Positions 34,541 through 46,747 are shown, counted from the stretch's first letter. The stretch: 64,000 bases of DNA from Dolomedes plantarius (GCA_907164885.2 OU015495.1:100165332-100229331); one strand, 5' to 3'. The notes: generated by a model from the letters alone, not told the origin. Program-made: numbers and translations.

Positions 34541-36209
34541 GTAAGATCACCAGCTGCTGCCACATATAATGATATATACCTAAATACGATGCTTATACTT
34601 TACCAAAAATTATTTCAATTAACTATTTCAAAAAATGATTGTAATTTTCTAGAGGTAGAATCAATATTTTGAGACCTTATAAACAAAACTAATTATGACA
34701 TTTTTTTAATTTTGAAGAACTATGCTTATTTATCCAAAGTATTACTATCAGATAAATAAAGCAACATAATTTGCATTTCGTAATCCGTAACTAGGAAAAA
34801 TCTCACAGGAGAATTTCCTATATTTCTTAATAGGGAGATCTTTAATAGGGAGTGAATATTTGCGAGATCAACAAAGACTTCATCCTATGGTAATACAGTC
34901 TGTATTATCATTTCTGATTGCTTTAAACGTATCCAGTGTGTTTGAAAAGAAACCAAAAATTTTTTGAAAAATTAGGGTGCATTTTTGTTAAGAATAAATT
35001 TGTTGATTTTTGCCCATTTTGCCTTAGTGGAATTCTCAGTATTCCTCCTATGCCAAATGGACAAGTTGTATGGCTCCAGGATGATTTCACAACTATAGAT
35101 GCTCAGAGACTATTATGGAGATAACAACACCCCGTATGCTGGATGACAAGCTTTTTGGGCTTTTGAATTTGCGTATAGTGGTGGTCTTGTGACGTGAAGC
35201 GATGTCAAGTATCAGCTTCCAAGCTTAAAATATTCTTGAATAATATAATTCAGATTTACAAAGGATCCAGAGAGTCCAAATAGCCTATCATAGCGATAGC
35301 TTTGCCGCTCAGAACAGAATCATGATAAAACATGTCTTTTAAATCAAATCACAAATATATTGCCGCATTGCTTTCATTTGCGGTATCTCGATATGCAGCC
35401 TTTTCCATGACGCACTCTACCGCTTATTGTGGGTGGGACCTAATTATCACATGGCGCCAGTGTTCCATATGAACGTCATTACGTGACAGACAGCTATTAA
35501 AAGGAAAATGGAATCATGTAAGCAGTTTAAATCAAGAATAACACTTTTAATTTTCGCTGACATTGCAATTTGACTTTGCAATTAAAATAATGTTCCAGTC
35601 GCTGATTTCAAAAATTGTATTCCTGGGTAAATTTTTATAACTTTTAGCATATCTAAGAAACCTCCTTAGCGGTCAAATGAAATTGTACTTAAATCATAAA
35701 AAAATGTTTACGGGATTCAAATTGGGTTCTAATGGATGTTACGTCAAATTTTAAATTCTAATTAAAAAAATTGTTAATAAAGCTAATAAAATTCGATCAT
35801 AAAATTACTTTAAACTGTTCTGTTTATATAAATAGAACAACATTAAATAGAATCACATAAGCTACTCAAGGATGTAATTTAATTTGAAATCAATGATAAT
35901 GCTTATGGGGTTTATTAAACCAAATGCAAAACTATGCACGAAAAATATATAATTTTAAAATAATGTTTGTGATGAAGTTATTTGTATTTTTTGAAGTTCC
36001 CTTTTTACAAAGTAAATGCAGTTCTATATGCAGCAACTATATGCATTTATAACTATATGCAACTATATGCAACTATATGTTCTAGGAAAGAATTTTGACC
36101 GATACAATTTAGCAATAGTTCCAAAATTTATTTCTATAAAGATACAAATAAAAAGTAATACTAATAAAGGTAAAAAAAGATAAGATTAAACTTTTAAACT
36201 ATTAAACTT
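34541..36209. other. No gene supported
   Basis: Mostly AT-rich. At 34930-35125 a frame ending VVWLQDDFTTIDAQ faintly recalls the second-aspartate block of mariner transposases, but the neighbouring blocks are absent. 35330-35520 is less AT-rich without any recognised feature. Confidence 0.4.
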
Positions 36210-36248
<39 letters not shown>

Positions 36249-36296
36249 ATATATGTGTGTGCGCGTGTGCGTGCGTGTGTGTGCGTGCGTGTGTGA
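36210..36296. repeat. (TA)n(TG)n(CG/TG)n compound microsatellite
   Basis: Alternating purine-pyrimidine throughout, changing from TA to TG to mixed TG/CG dinucleotides. Confidence 0.95.
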
Positions 36297-37166
36297 AACA
36301 AAATATATTAAATGGTTGTATATTTTTAGTACACGGGTAGGAATTTTGTTGCATTTATGTCTGTAAAGTATTCAGTGTGTAAGCGATTTCTATTTCACTT
36401 CATGGAGCTCCTGTCAGGTAATAAAATCAGTTGACAACAACGATATATAACGTAGTACACTTTGAAACTTTGAGACGTGAGTCATTCAGCAGACACTAAA
36501 TGCGCAAGTAATTCTCGCCTCGATTTCGAGCTTGGTAGATCTATGTGCGTTTCACAGCTATCCCTCCAGTGCCCGGTGCACTATGAGCACAGAGTGAATA
36601 AATGCATTGGGCGTATTTCGAGTCTGATTCAATGTGAGTACCTCCTGGGAAATATCACGACTGCGCCTCGGTTTCACATCTAAAGACGTTATGTTACAAC
36701 TGTTGCACAAACACATATATGTTTGTGTGTACTAGACTCCAAAAGCCATGGTCATAATTCTCTCGTGGTTGTGATCGTAGATCTAAGAGTCCAACGAGTC
36801 CATTTGTATTAATCCTTTGTTCGTCCATCAACTTCATGCTATTTTATTTTCCCGACACTCCTATTCTTGGCTCAGGTATATGTCTTAGTTGCAAAAAAGA
36901 CCTTACCCATTTGTAGACCAATTTACGCTGAAAAGTATCTCCTGTGTTATTTAGATTACTTATTGCCCCAAATATTTCTATGGGGAAATATGTTAATTGA
37001 AAGGGAAGTTTTTTGGTCAGAAATGATGCATGAAATAAAAGAGACAACTAAGTTTTTGGGGCTTTACAAACGTGTGTGTGTCAGCGAGAAATAAAGTGGT
37101 TGGTTGGTTTAGAACACTACGATCATTTTTTGCTACATGAAGGATAATTAGACAGGGACCTACTGC
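36297..37166. other. No gene supported; GC-richer patch 36470-36690
   Basis: The patch has a 68-codon frame with no recognised domain. It might be an old repeat. The rest is AT-rich. Confidence 0.4.
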
Positions 37167-37170
37167 TTAA

Positions 37171-37414
37171 CCCTTTCAGGGGCAAAAACCTCCACCGTTT
37201 ACACGGTGCAGACTTTTCCCCCAAGTTTTTTTCACGCAAAAAATCTTGAAAATTTTTGCAATTAAAGGTTGCAAAATGTGTTTACTTCTCTAAACTGATA
37301 ACACATTGCAGCACTAGCCATTTTCCGTTAATTTAACGGGAATACATTGAATGCAAGTGAAAAGAAGACTAGATTTACGCGTTCACACTGTGCGAACGGC
37401 GCACCCGAAAGGGT
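37171..37414. mobile_element. piggyBac-like MITE
   Basis: The ends CCCTTTCAGGGGC and (other side) ACCCTTTCGGGTGCGC are partial inverted repeats, with TTAA at 37167-37170 and 37415-37418. Inside, ACCGTTTACACGGTG near the left and CACACTGTGCGAACGG near the right suggest the inner repeats of the superfamily. At about 244 bp it is non-autonomous. Confidence 0.65.
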
Positions 37415-37535
37415 TTAAAATCCGATTCCGAACAGCTACATACATCCATACCAATAGTACTATACCTACAGTCTTTGGTACAGTATGCCAGCGCCCTAGC
37501 CATTCGGCCATCGCGCGGCTGAGGAAGAGAGAGTT
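37415..37535 (-). mobile_element. tRNA-derived SINE head abutting the MITE
   Basis: On the minus strand GATGGCCGAATGGCTAGGGC is a near-ideal box A region (37500-37525) and GTTCGGAATCGGA near 37424-37436 is box B-like. It ends exactly where the piggyBac-like MITE begins, so the MITE may have inserted into the SINE and separated its body. The three overlapping ORFs here are shadows. Confidence 0.6.
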
Positions 37536-38257
37536 TAAGAAAAGACACAAAGTATCCCAAGGGTCACCAAGTAATATGAGAAAAGTGTAACTATATTGAA
37601 CCACCTTTATTCAGTCCAGCCCAGAGAAACCGACTTTACCGTTTTTAGGCAAGTGCAGCGGCTTGCTAGGAGAGCATTCTATGAAGGGAATGCCATAACT
37701 GGAAGAGAACCCGATTGTCGACCTCTCAGGCGTATTTTAAACTGTTATTTCTGTTTCTGACCACCAGGGTCGGATTTTTTTTAACAGATTGGACATCATT
37801 GTAGTAGGTGCAACCTATCGTTTCGTCGGATTAGAATTTGGGGGAGAGATTTATATTACTTCATGCCTACTTAATTCTACGGATTAAAAAGTGTCAATCT
37901 CTGCACCCCATGGTATGAGGCAAGAACGGTTTCTGACGGTTCATTTGTTTAATAATAAATATCAACATTGCCTGTTTACAACCAATAAAGTAAATTCGGC
38001 ATCTATGTGGTGTTTCTAGTGGGCTGGAGCTGTTTATCTAGTCCTCATATTTTATTCTGAGTTTAATATGAAGAAGTCCTGCATTTATTCTGGCGAGTGT
38101 CCAGTACTTGCGAAAAATGTAAAGAGGAAACTCAGAATGTGGCTGAAGGCCTGATATAGCTTTAAATCTAGGTTCTTCATATATGCGTTTAAGGATATAG
38201 GGCTGTATTTTGTTACATGCAAAATTTTGGAAGTGCTTCTAACAGATACGCATACAC
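37536..38257. other. No gene seen
   Basis: Mixed composition, no recognised domain or terminal repeats. Confidence 0.4.

Positions 38258-38311
<54 letters not shown>
38258..38311. repeat. (TA)n microsatellite
   Basis: Pure TA alternation over about 50 bp. Confidence 0.95.
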
Positions 38312-38314
<3 letters not shown>

Positions 38315-39038
38315 ATTAAAAACTATAGTGTCCATCTATCTATCATTTCTACTGAAAAAATGTTCCTATACATATATGTATTTATGTAAAAGATAAATTT
38401 TATAATGAAAACTTGTTATAAAATGGTAAATATCATAAAATATGTATACTCTTAAATACTCTCTGGACTTCATGAAGAAATAATTAGCTATAAAAAAAAA
38501 CCTTGCGTGTTTTCGCAAAGTACTGTGCTTTATTTCCATAATAACTTAATCTATTATTCTACATACAAAACGCGTCGAGAGTATAAAGTTGAATTGAAAT
38601 TTTACATCAGTCTCTCATTTCTTTTAAGTTCTCCAGACGATAATTTAATCATACTTTTTTGCAAAAGGTTTTCAATAGCAGTACTAGTTTAAACAAAATT
38701 AGTTTAATTTATAAAAACTACATTATTTGAAAATAATGGGATTGTAACTATTTATTTTATCAAGTCTTAGCGAAATTTGTATAAACTAGAATTTAATGAG
38801 CTTAATTCAAACTTATTTTTTCACGGAAATGGAAATTTTAAATAATAAAATGAAAATTTAATACATACCATGGGGTTTTGTTAGAAATTCCGGAACCCGA
38901 GAATAAATTTATAATCATCTAATTTATTGCTATTCCTTGAAACTAAGAAGGGGCTGTTAATCTTTTCTTATAGAAGCTCTTATTTTTCCAAAGTATTGAA
39001 AAAAACCACACGGAAAAATTTGCACTGACTTCTCTAGT
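38312..39038. other. No gene seen
   Basis: AT-rich sequence. Confidence 0.45.
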
Positions 39039-39239
39039 GTGTTCTGCTATATATTTGGCATAACTATAGTAACCCTGACCAACGGAGGGTATTTAGTTAA
39101 AAAAGGCTTCGCTGTAGATGATGACTGCTTGAAGGCAAGTGTTACATTTAGAAGTAGATTGGTAAAACGTTTTTTAACATTTGAAGAATCATCCCAAAAA
39201 ATGCCTGTTTTAGTGGTAAATAAAAGTTATCCTAAGTGA
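39039..39239 (+). pseudogene. Possible Harbinger-type (DDE_Tnp_4) transposase fragment
   Basis: The 66-codon frame contains YLVKKGFAVDDDCLKASVTF followed by RFLTFEESSQ. It resembles the DKGF-x-(I/V)-x-D-x-C/L...G-x-x-L-x-x-P-x-F...F-x-x-EE layout around the second acidic residue of Harbinger-like transposases, but the tell-tale PPF is not kept. No terminal repeats were found. A chance resemblance is possible. Confidence 0.35.
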
Positions 39240-39375
39240 GGAATCTCTTCTCTTTAAAATCTTGATTATATCCTTTCATATCTAAACGTCAAGCAAACTA
39301 TACTTCTGAAAGCTGTAAATGAAATGTGCACGAATCATTTTGATTTTATGATATATATATATATATACATATATA

Positions 39376-40510
39376 TGGTTAAGAATATATTATACCATTC
39401 TTCAGGGAAAAATAATGAAAGTTCCTGTAGAGATGCTGTGGTGGATATCGATACCTGGCTCTATCCGCTTATACAGATCACGGTGGTTGAATGATATATA
39501 GTCGGGGGGATTGTACTGGGCAAGATAAGATATTTGACTTCTGTTTCATGCTCTCCAAACCAATACTTGATAGATTTATCCGTATATATAGGGGGATTAT
39601 CATCCTGGAGAACGCCATCTCCTGCAAGAAACAATGTTTGCACCTTAGGATGGACTACTGAGCTAAAACTTTGACATAGTCCTTCCCATTCAATCTCCCT
39701 TTTAGGGTTACAATAGGGCCTGAAAAAAAAACCATGAGATGCCATCCCAAACCCTGATAGATCTACCTCCATGATTGACAGTTGAGATGAGACAGACATA
39801 ATCTTACGTTTGTGTAGGTGTTCTCCAGACATACGCACGTCCTGTTGCGAGGAACAATGTGAACAATAATAAGTCGTATCAAATGCCGTTTTTCAACATA
39901 TTTCTCGACCAGGATTTGCTCTCGTTGCAACATTGTGGACGATATTTTGTATTGACATCTATTATGAGTGGTTTGGGAATAGCTACTTTTCCATAAAGCT
40001 TTGTTTGTGAAGTCCCCTTCTACCTCTGATGATAGATACCAGAACATGCATATGCAGATTGAGATCTTCGGTCATTTTTGTTGCAATTGTTTTCTTTCTT
40101 CGTGTCTTAATGCGCGTCAATACCTCGTCCGTTTCTTTCACTCCGCTCTCCCTTTCGTCCACTATTCTGTTTGGCAAAGGATGTTATTCCGTGCAATCTG
40201 TATGCTATCATGACTTTCGATACCATAGCTCGAAAAAACCCCATTTTCCTGGGGGTTGCAGTAACAGATACTCCAATTTAAACGCGCTCCAACAATTTGC
40301 TCTTTTCGCAAGGTTTTCAAGATTTGACAATTTACGATGTTCCCCCCAATAGCACGATGCCCTTAGCTTCATTACTGCTACCTGATAGTTGATCAATACA
40401 TACACTATATTATATAAAATATACTGGTGGCCAGTCTCGTTTTTAAGGAATACGAAGCACATTTAGAAACACCACTAATATTGATAGGTGTTTCCATTAT
40501 TTTGATAACC
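39376..40510 (-). mobile_element. Tc1-like transposon, copy 1 (3' end truncated)
   Basis: Right (5') end reads GGTTATCAAAATAATGGAAA, then CACC, matching the 5' end of the copy at 50091; the left (3') end stops near TTCTTAACC and runs into a (TA)n tract where the sister copy continues for about 100 bp more. The two copies are collinear over about 1.1 kb and inverted relative to each other. Confidence 0.85.
39461..40430 (-). pseudogene. Tc1-like transposase remnant, copy 1
   Basis: Three successive minus-strand frames follow the order of a Tc1 transposase: N-terminal region (40208-40462, ENLAKRANCWSAFKLEYLL-type), a middle frame (39763-40047), and a 125-codon frame (39461-39838) with the catalytic core segments SGEHLHKRKIMS, PKREIEWEGLC, VVHPKVQTLFLAGDGVLQDD and WFGEHETEVK. 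The second catalytic aspartate lies in LQDDNPP. The expected last block (SPDLNPIE-type with the catalytic Glu) is replaced by unrelated sequence, as in copy 2. Frameshifts separate all parts. Confidence 0.8.
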
Positions 40511-40536
40511 CCCCCCCCCCCACATACACACACACA
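40511..40536. repeat. C-run and (CA)n/(TA)n spacer between two Tc1 copies
   Basis: A C12-like run followed by CA and TA dinucleotides separates adjacent Tc1 remnants. Confidence 0.8.
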
Positions 40537-41430
40537 TATATATATATGCACTGAATGACCAGTATAGTATGAACACAGTACACCTAAGGCCCCTTTTTTC
40601 TCTCAAAACTGTTGCAATTATCTTTGGTACGGACTCTATGAGATGTTGGTAAGTGTCTTGAGGAATCTGAGACCATATCTGACGAATAGCACTTTCGACT
40701 TCTCTAAGATAACATGGTTCTTGATCCAGTTGTCTGATGCCCCTTTAGCGATAATAAAACAAATGGTGAATTGGGTTAATATCTAGTGTTTATAGAGGCA
40801 AATAAGCAAGGTGAAGTTTCCGCCATGCTCTTCAAACCAATGTTAGCTCATGGTATGAAGCATTGTCCTGCTGGAAGCATCCATTCCAGTGGAGCAAATC
40901 ATTTACATAACTGGATGTAATTGTTCAGCGACTAAATAAAAATACTTTATGGTCTTTAGACGTTCCTTCACACGAATTAAACATCCAAAACAATGCCAAG
41001 AAAACATCCCCCGAATCACAATATTGCCTCCACCAGCATGCAGTGTTGTGGTAATACACTTAGAATCCATACTTGCGTGCGGTTTTATCCATATTCGCAT
41101 CTGCATGGTGAGTTGAAAATGTGATTCATTGGAGCCCCTTACCCTCTTCCAGTCGTTTTCGGTCTAATCCCCGGTATCTTGTGTGAACTGGGGATGTTTA
41201 ATCTTGTTAGCTGAAGGCAGCAAAGACTTTATGGCATAAGTAAAATGCTTCAATACCCGATACAATGTCATGTTTGGCAAACAGTAAGTTGATAGGCCAT
41301 AGAAATTGGCCTCTGATTAAGATTAGCTGTAATCTAACGTACTGTTGTCTTTCTGTTGAACTGTAGAAGTTTGGAAACTCTGCTTTCAGTCGAGCATCCT
41401 GTATATTCTGGTTATAGTTGTTGGAGAAAA
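40537..41430 (-). pseudogene. Second Tc1-family transposase remnant
   Basis: A different Tc1 family from its neighbour. On the minus strand the 67-codon frame 40903-41106 reads MQMRIWIKPHASMDSKCITT then LHAGGGNIVIRGMFSW, a core block of Tc1 transposases (GGG-x-(I/V)-M-x-W-G-x-F). Further along, another frame gives FQQDNASYH (second catalytic Asp) near 40860-40890. The third block is not readable. Upstream (41110-41430) the N-terminal part is broken by stops. The left end ACTGAATGACCAGTATAG may be the terminal repeat; its partner was not found. Confidence 0.75.
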
Positions 41431-41879
41431 TACCGCAAAAACTATAATTGTTTACTCTTGCTCATCAAATGGTTATGGTCAAGGTAGTTAATTTTGGGTG
41501 TGTTGCCAATATAGAAATTATTTAAATACTACCTGATAACTTGACTAATTAGTCTTATATTCTTGATTGCGTTGTGTTTTTAAAATAATCTAATCATCTG
41601 ATTGAACTTATAATGGATAGATTTATTAAACAAACAAAACACATACAAATTCATTACAATGCACATCATATTTGTTATCTTAAATACCTTATTTAATTCT
41701 TATATTTTTCAATATATACGTGGACTTCATTTTACTCAATTAAATATGATTAACTTATTCATCAGCAATAGTTTTATCAATGAGGTATTATTTAATTCAT
41801 TATGGATGAGCGGTAGTTAGGCAAACACTGACTTATGGGATCAATAATTGACTGCCACACGTACCTTCACTGACGTTTT
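41431..41879. other. No gene seen
   Basis: AT-rich DNA. Confidence 0.45.
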
Positions 41880-42110
41880 CATTTGTAAATAGCGGCACGC
41901 GTCTGGGATCACGTCGTACCTCACTCGGCTACGGGTGAGGCTGGGGGTTTAGCGGGTTGCTGATGTCGGGCCGGCCTTCATTAGGTCCCCTGGGAGCTGG
42001 TATTCATTCTCTAGACAAGCGGTAAACTGTCGGGACTCGCCTCTTTCCACAATCACTCTTTCATCCGTCTGGGCAGGGCTCTCATCACGTCTCAGGATTC
42101 ACAGTCAGCC
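41880..42110. other. GC-rich island of unknown origin
   Basis: A 230-bp block with GTACCTCACTCGGCTACGGG, GGGTTTAGCGGGTTGC and GTCGGGCCGGCC contrasts sharply with its flanks. It has no long open frame on either strand. It may be an untranslated part of a retrotransposon or an LTR; neither end could be proved. Confidence 0.4.
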
Positions 42111-42700
42111 TTTTTATCCAAAACAAAATCTCCGTGCCTAATCCTTATCTTGCTTCTTTTTATATCTTTTTCTTCCGCCACTAACTCCTCCCATTTTCTC
42201 TTGATTGGACCATTATTTTTTCTGGAAGTTTCCATCCCGCCCCGCTGAAGGCGTGTATCATCATCTCATTATCACAACCCTTCTCGGGACTATATTTGAT
42301 CTTTTACGCTGTCATCTTGCTTACGACTTCTTATTTTCTCGGCTAAGTCATATATTCTCCCCGTCTTTCATGCTCCTCTATTCACATTCCTTTCTCTTAA
42401 AGACTTGTTTTTCTTTTTAAACGTTTCCCCATCTGTAATCTCTTTTCCATGCCATAATTGCTCCGGCCCACCTAGACCATCTGGACGTCACCTTGCGGCG
42501 TTTCTTTTCATACCATAATTACATTTTTACTTCTTCAGGATCTAGCTAAATCCACCGCCTATTCATCTCCTGTATTCATCTATATTCTATTTTAACCTCT
42601 TTTATGGTCTATTCTTTCTCCCCTGTTCGTTTCATCTTCCGACATCTTTCAAAGGTTTATTCATTATCCTTTTACTCCATAAAATGTCACTCTTTAACCA
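42111..42700. other. Pyrimidine-skewed stretch, no gene supported
   Basis: C+T predominates on the + strand for ~600 bp. On the minus strand a 57-codon frame (near 42080-42260) reads GPIKRKWEELVAEEKDIKRS, charged and protein-like but unrecognised. The plus-strand frame 42205-42420 is the hydrophobic complement of the purine-rich strand. Confidence 0.35.
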
Positions 42701-43020
42701 TGACACTGTTGTCGGTGACACACTTTCCGTTGAGACTCGATATTTTGTTTGATAGACACTCTTTGTAAACATGAACAACAGATGATCTCGATAATTTCAC
42801 AATCGATGCCGTTCCACCAATACTAGATCCACTTCAAATACTCGCAATCATTCCATGTTCAAAGTCCATTAAAACGTGTTTTTTGCGGATTTCTTCATAA
42901 GAAATGGGTTTCGACTGTCTTTGCAATCCTCCAGCAATCTAGTTTTATACAAATGCCCTCCTCTATTAGCAACAGCCTTACGTCAAAACGTGATAGGTGG
43001 TCATAATAAATTGGCCACAG
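42701..43020 (-). pseudogene. Tc1-like transposon 5' end with HTH fragment
   Basis: On the minus strand the sequence begins next to the TA array with GGCCAATTTATTATGACCAC, a Tc1-type terminal region, and about 150 bp later gives MDFEHGMIASI-SGSSIGGTA followed by SIVKLSRSSVVHVYKE. This is the helix-turn-helix start of Tc1 transposases (MDF-x-RGMI-G-R-x-G-x-S-I-x-x-T-A...SR-x-T-V-x-R-V-Y). The core and catalytic residues are missing. A second copy of this HTH region lies at 44785. Confidence 0.75.
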
Positions 43021-43021
43021 A

Positions 43022-43022
<1 letters not shown>

Positions 43023-43101
<79 letters not shown>
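43023..43101. repeat. (TA)n microsatellite
   Basis: About 78 bp of TA next to the end of a Tc1 remnant. The Tyr-Ile ORFs here are the repeat translated. Confidence 0.97.
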
Positions 43102-43102
<1 letters not shown>

Positions 43103-43780
43103 TATAAGCTTGAAAAGTATTTTTCTTTATTTTTACTCTCACAAACAAATATTCACGTGATTAGTTCTCAAATTCTAATGATTCTACATCAGAATCCTTA
43201 TCGAAAAAAATGTGAAAAAATTACCGTAATTATTTCTATAAATTAACCGGAAGATTTTTGCGTAGTTCAAGCTTTAAATGGAGACATTTAAATCATTAAA
43301 TTAGGTTAATAATGCAAAATATTTATCATCATGCGTTAGAATACAAGTAAAATATTGTCGTGGGTGTCTTACTCTACTAAAATATCGACTGTTTTACCAC
43401 AATGAAGGTTTTTTTTCACTCGTCTTTTTTTACTAAAATGCGAATAATGGTCTTTATACCTACTAGAAATCCATGATAGACAAAATCCTGCTTCTTTATG
43501 ATTGCAGAATAATTTAATATTATGTAAAATAATATAAAACGTACAACGCAGTTTCAGACACTTCCTTTCCCCTCTAAAACGACAAACATCCAAAACACAA
43601 ATCTGTGGCTATAGGTCCATAGCAAAATACGATTATTGTGACAGCGAGAAATGAAGTCATCTCTTTCATAAATCGATTTAAACTTATTGTGCCTTGTGGA
43701 AAATGGAATAAATAGAGCTTTGCTACCTTCGTCTCCAACTGTGGGAGGGTGGGAGAGAAGAAGAGGCCTGTCGCAGAAAT
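43102..43780. other. No gene supported
   Basis: AT-rich then mixed composition. The minus-strand frames 43369-43593 and 43554-43880 have no recognised domain; the second runs across the module at 43781. Confidence 0.4.
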
Positions 43781-43826
43781 CGGTCGATATGCTGTCAGAA
43801 CTTGGGATACTAGGGGCTAAAAATAG
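43781..43826 (+). promoter_or_regulatory. GGTCGATA...CTAAAAATAG module, copy A
   Basis: CGGTCGATA followed after 27 bp by CTAAAAATAG. The gap sequence is mostly different from copies B and C except for CTTGG and GGG near the second box. A purine-rich stretch with GAGAGAAGAAGAGG precedes it. Confidence 0.35.
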
Positions 43827-44784
43827 CAACCGCTGTGTCTTATCCAATGCCAAACGGTTTTGACGTGGGAATCCATGCAACTTAGGTTTGGCGTACGGAA
43901 TGGTAGACTGGTGTTGTAAAAGCGTAAACTGATGGACGGATTATTACGCTAATTTCTTTTCGCAAAAAGCAGCCAACATGCTGGATAAAATCTACCTCTG
44001 CTTGTGTCAGAAGAAAAATAAAGTTAATAAATGATAGTATGGATGTTCTACAATGTACAATGTTGTCCTCAGTCTATACAAAAGATGTAAATTTAATACG
44101 AAGTGACGGCCTAGTTGAAATTGTTGCTGTGATTCGAAAAAAAATAGTTGCAATGAAGAATAGTTATGTAAAGCATGAGTGGCATAATCCCAAGAGATTG
44201 TGTAAAGGCATGGTTTTTCCAGGATTGTTTTTGCGATATATTTATACAACCTTTGATTTAAACTGATTAGAAAATAACTTTTTATATACCACGTTTTTAA
44301 ATTTTCTGTTGAATCATATAAACTAATTGCACAAACCTTTACTTAATTATTCTTTTTCACTTTCTTTTATTTAATTTTAATCACTTTTAAGTCGTTTTCA
44401 CTATCCACAGACTTTAAAAACTGCTAACTTTTATAATTTTTTAAAATTTTTCGCACAATATTTTTGTAAACAAACTAAATTCACACGAATTCTGTTTTCA
44501 AAATCGTCTAACGCCGTTACGCAAAAGTGCAAGCTTTGAATTCGATCGAAGCGCAACCTTGCGGATTTTTTTCAGAACTAACTTTCCATACAAAACAAAA
44601 CTAACTGAAAATGAATTCAAATCTGCTTAAAGATGGCTAAAAGTATTAAAAGAATGCATTGTCATCGTGTTCTGAGCTATTTTAAAAGTTTCAAATATCT
44701 AGCTAGTCGGGAAGTTAGTTAAAATTCGATTGGAAGATTTGTACAGGACAAACACACAAACAAGAAAGCGAGTTAATAAAAACG
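43827..44784. other. No gene supported; possible retroposon 3' end
   Basis: The stretch 44700-44790 (TTGTACAGGACAAACACACA, then AAGAAAGCGAGTTAATAAAA) resembles the 3' ends of some arthropod non-LTR elements; this is a faint impression. The 75-codon frame at 44039-44266 has no recognised domain. Confidence 0.3.
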
Positions 44785-44905
44785 TGGTAATAATGAAATC
44801 AGTTAGCAACAACTGCTCTCGATAACTCCACAAGTGATGCCGATACTCGCTTCACTTCTTCTAGTACCCGCAATCATACCACGATCGAAGTACGTTGAAT
44901 AGCGA
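44785..44905 (-). pseudogene. Tc1-like transposase HTH fragment
   Basis: On the minus strand: YFDRGMIAGTRRSEASIGIT, the same HTH start as at 42701 and as in Tc1 transposases generally, then frame loss. The nucleotide match to 42780-42870 (CTCGATAA-T-CACAA-GATGCCG and CGCAATCAT-CCA) confirms common origin. Confidence 0.7.
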
Positions 44906-46649
44906 TTTAACGAACAACCTGTAAAAAAAGAATTTTTTTACAACAACCTCTCTTACAACCTTTAACTAAAAATGAGATTAGTTAACTTCGATGGACAAAT
45001 GGGTAAGGAAGACTAATTAAATTTTTCCGAATTGTAAGGAAAAATTAGCTCCCTGTGTTTTTTGTTTATTTTAGGAACTGAAGCAATTAATATTGCAATT
45101 AATAAAATATTTTCTACATCTTACAATTAATATTACCCCAACTATCAACTTCTATATGACATAGTTCGACTAATCTACATTTTCCCCCAACAGTCATTTA
45201 TTCCAGACAGTTATTTGTCTTGTAAAGCATTGGGAAAATTACACCGTCAAAAGCGTCTTTGACTCATTTAGAAATCTCTCTCTGCCCAGAATTGATAAGG
45301 CAGGTGACCTGCATCATTACTCTTATTGAATACCGCTCACTGAATACGAAATCATTTAGCTACATGATTTTGTATCAAATAGTTTCAGCTGTATGCAGTC
45401 ATGATTTGTAGCAGCACGATATATTCATATACAGTATCCTGTTGAATTATTTTTTTCACCATACTCTCGTATAATTTGAGAAGTGGTTACCTTTGATATT
45501 TCAGTCACTTGCTTCATTTATCATACAGTATATTCTGTTACAATTGTTGTGAATGATATCAATGTAGTTAATATGTGATGACGTCATTCTCAAAGAGATC
45601 TGACACCTCATTAATAAAAAATATCCGTGCATGCTGTATTATGTATTTTTTATTACAGTTTGATGGTCAATTTGGTTATTTATAGGGCAAACAGCATTCT
45701 TTTTTTAAAAATGCTCATGTTCCTAATAAATAATGATATAAATAGTTTCTTTCCTATACATAAAATGGCAATATTTAAGTTAAGGTGTCTTTTATACAAA
45801 GTACAATTATCGAAATTATTACTATAATATATTTTCTAGTTATTCATATAAAATTGTTAAAAGTTTCATTCATTATTTTATTTATTTTCCTTTTGACAAT
45901 TTTTCTATAAAATATTTAAGATCTTAATTTTTAGGCAGTAATCACACTGGAATAATAATTTCCAATTTTCCCAAAATCTATACATATTTTATGTTATATC
46001 GTTTTTACTACAAACATTGTCTCTAATTAATTCCCAATTTAAACAGGATTATTTTTTTAATAATAAACGATTTGATTAGATATATTATTTCTTTAAATAC
46101 AAACAATCAAATTAAAAAAATAACATACATAAATATCCAAACAAAAATATTTAATTTACGAATTTCGACTAAGCAATAGGATTTCTTTTTGCACAGATCT
46201 TAAATCTAATTAACTAAATTTATAATTATTTCATTTCTTTTTCTTTTGGCTGATTGTACGCTTCAGTAGCTTAGATGGAAAAGAGATTGAGTTAAAAACA
46301 GAGATAGCGAATTGGATAGCATTTAATATAACCCAGAGAAGTTAGTTTTAATTTAATTTTTTTTTCTTTCAAGGGGAATGCATGCACATAAAAGATAAGG
46401 ACGCTGGATGTAAGAATCCCCCAGCTTAAAATGCCATTTGAGAGATTTGGAGAGATACGAAAGTCATTTTACTGCATGAAATAGAGAATTGAGTAGGAGG
46501 GGGAGAACTCCCTTAATAAAAAAATTTGTAGGGAATTAAAATAGATGAAAAAGAGATTCAGATTAATACATCAATTAAAAAATAGTGAGTGCAACAGGCA
46601 ATGCAATTACTCGCATTTCTCTATCTCTTTATGTGTATCACACACACAC

Positions 46650-46650
<1 letters not shown>
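44906..46650. other. No gene seen
   Basis: AT-rich DNA, unique within the window; short frames only. Confidence 0.45.
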
Positions 46651-46694
<44 letters not shown>

Positions 46695-46711
46695 TTATAT
46701 ATATATATATA

Positions 46712-46743
<32 letters not shown>
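46651..46743. repeat. (TA)n microsatellite
   Basis: TA array with a few TATTAATA interruptions, running up to the left end of a mariner element. Confidence 0.95.

Positions 46744-46745
<2 letters not shown>

Positions 46746-46747
<2 letters not shown>

Noticed and set aside
34936..35124. mariner transposase fragment (VVWLQDDFTTIDAQ)
   Set aside because: Only one weak block; the neighbouring blocks and terminal repeats are absent, so I did not list it as a feature.
40001..40352. Plus-strand ORFs of 70 and 107 codons
   Set aside because: Antisense shadows of the Tc1-like transposase remnant on the minus strand.
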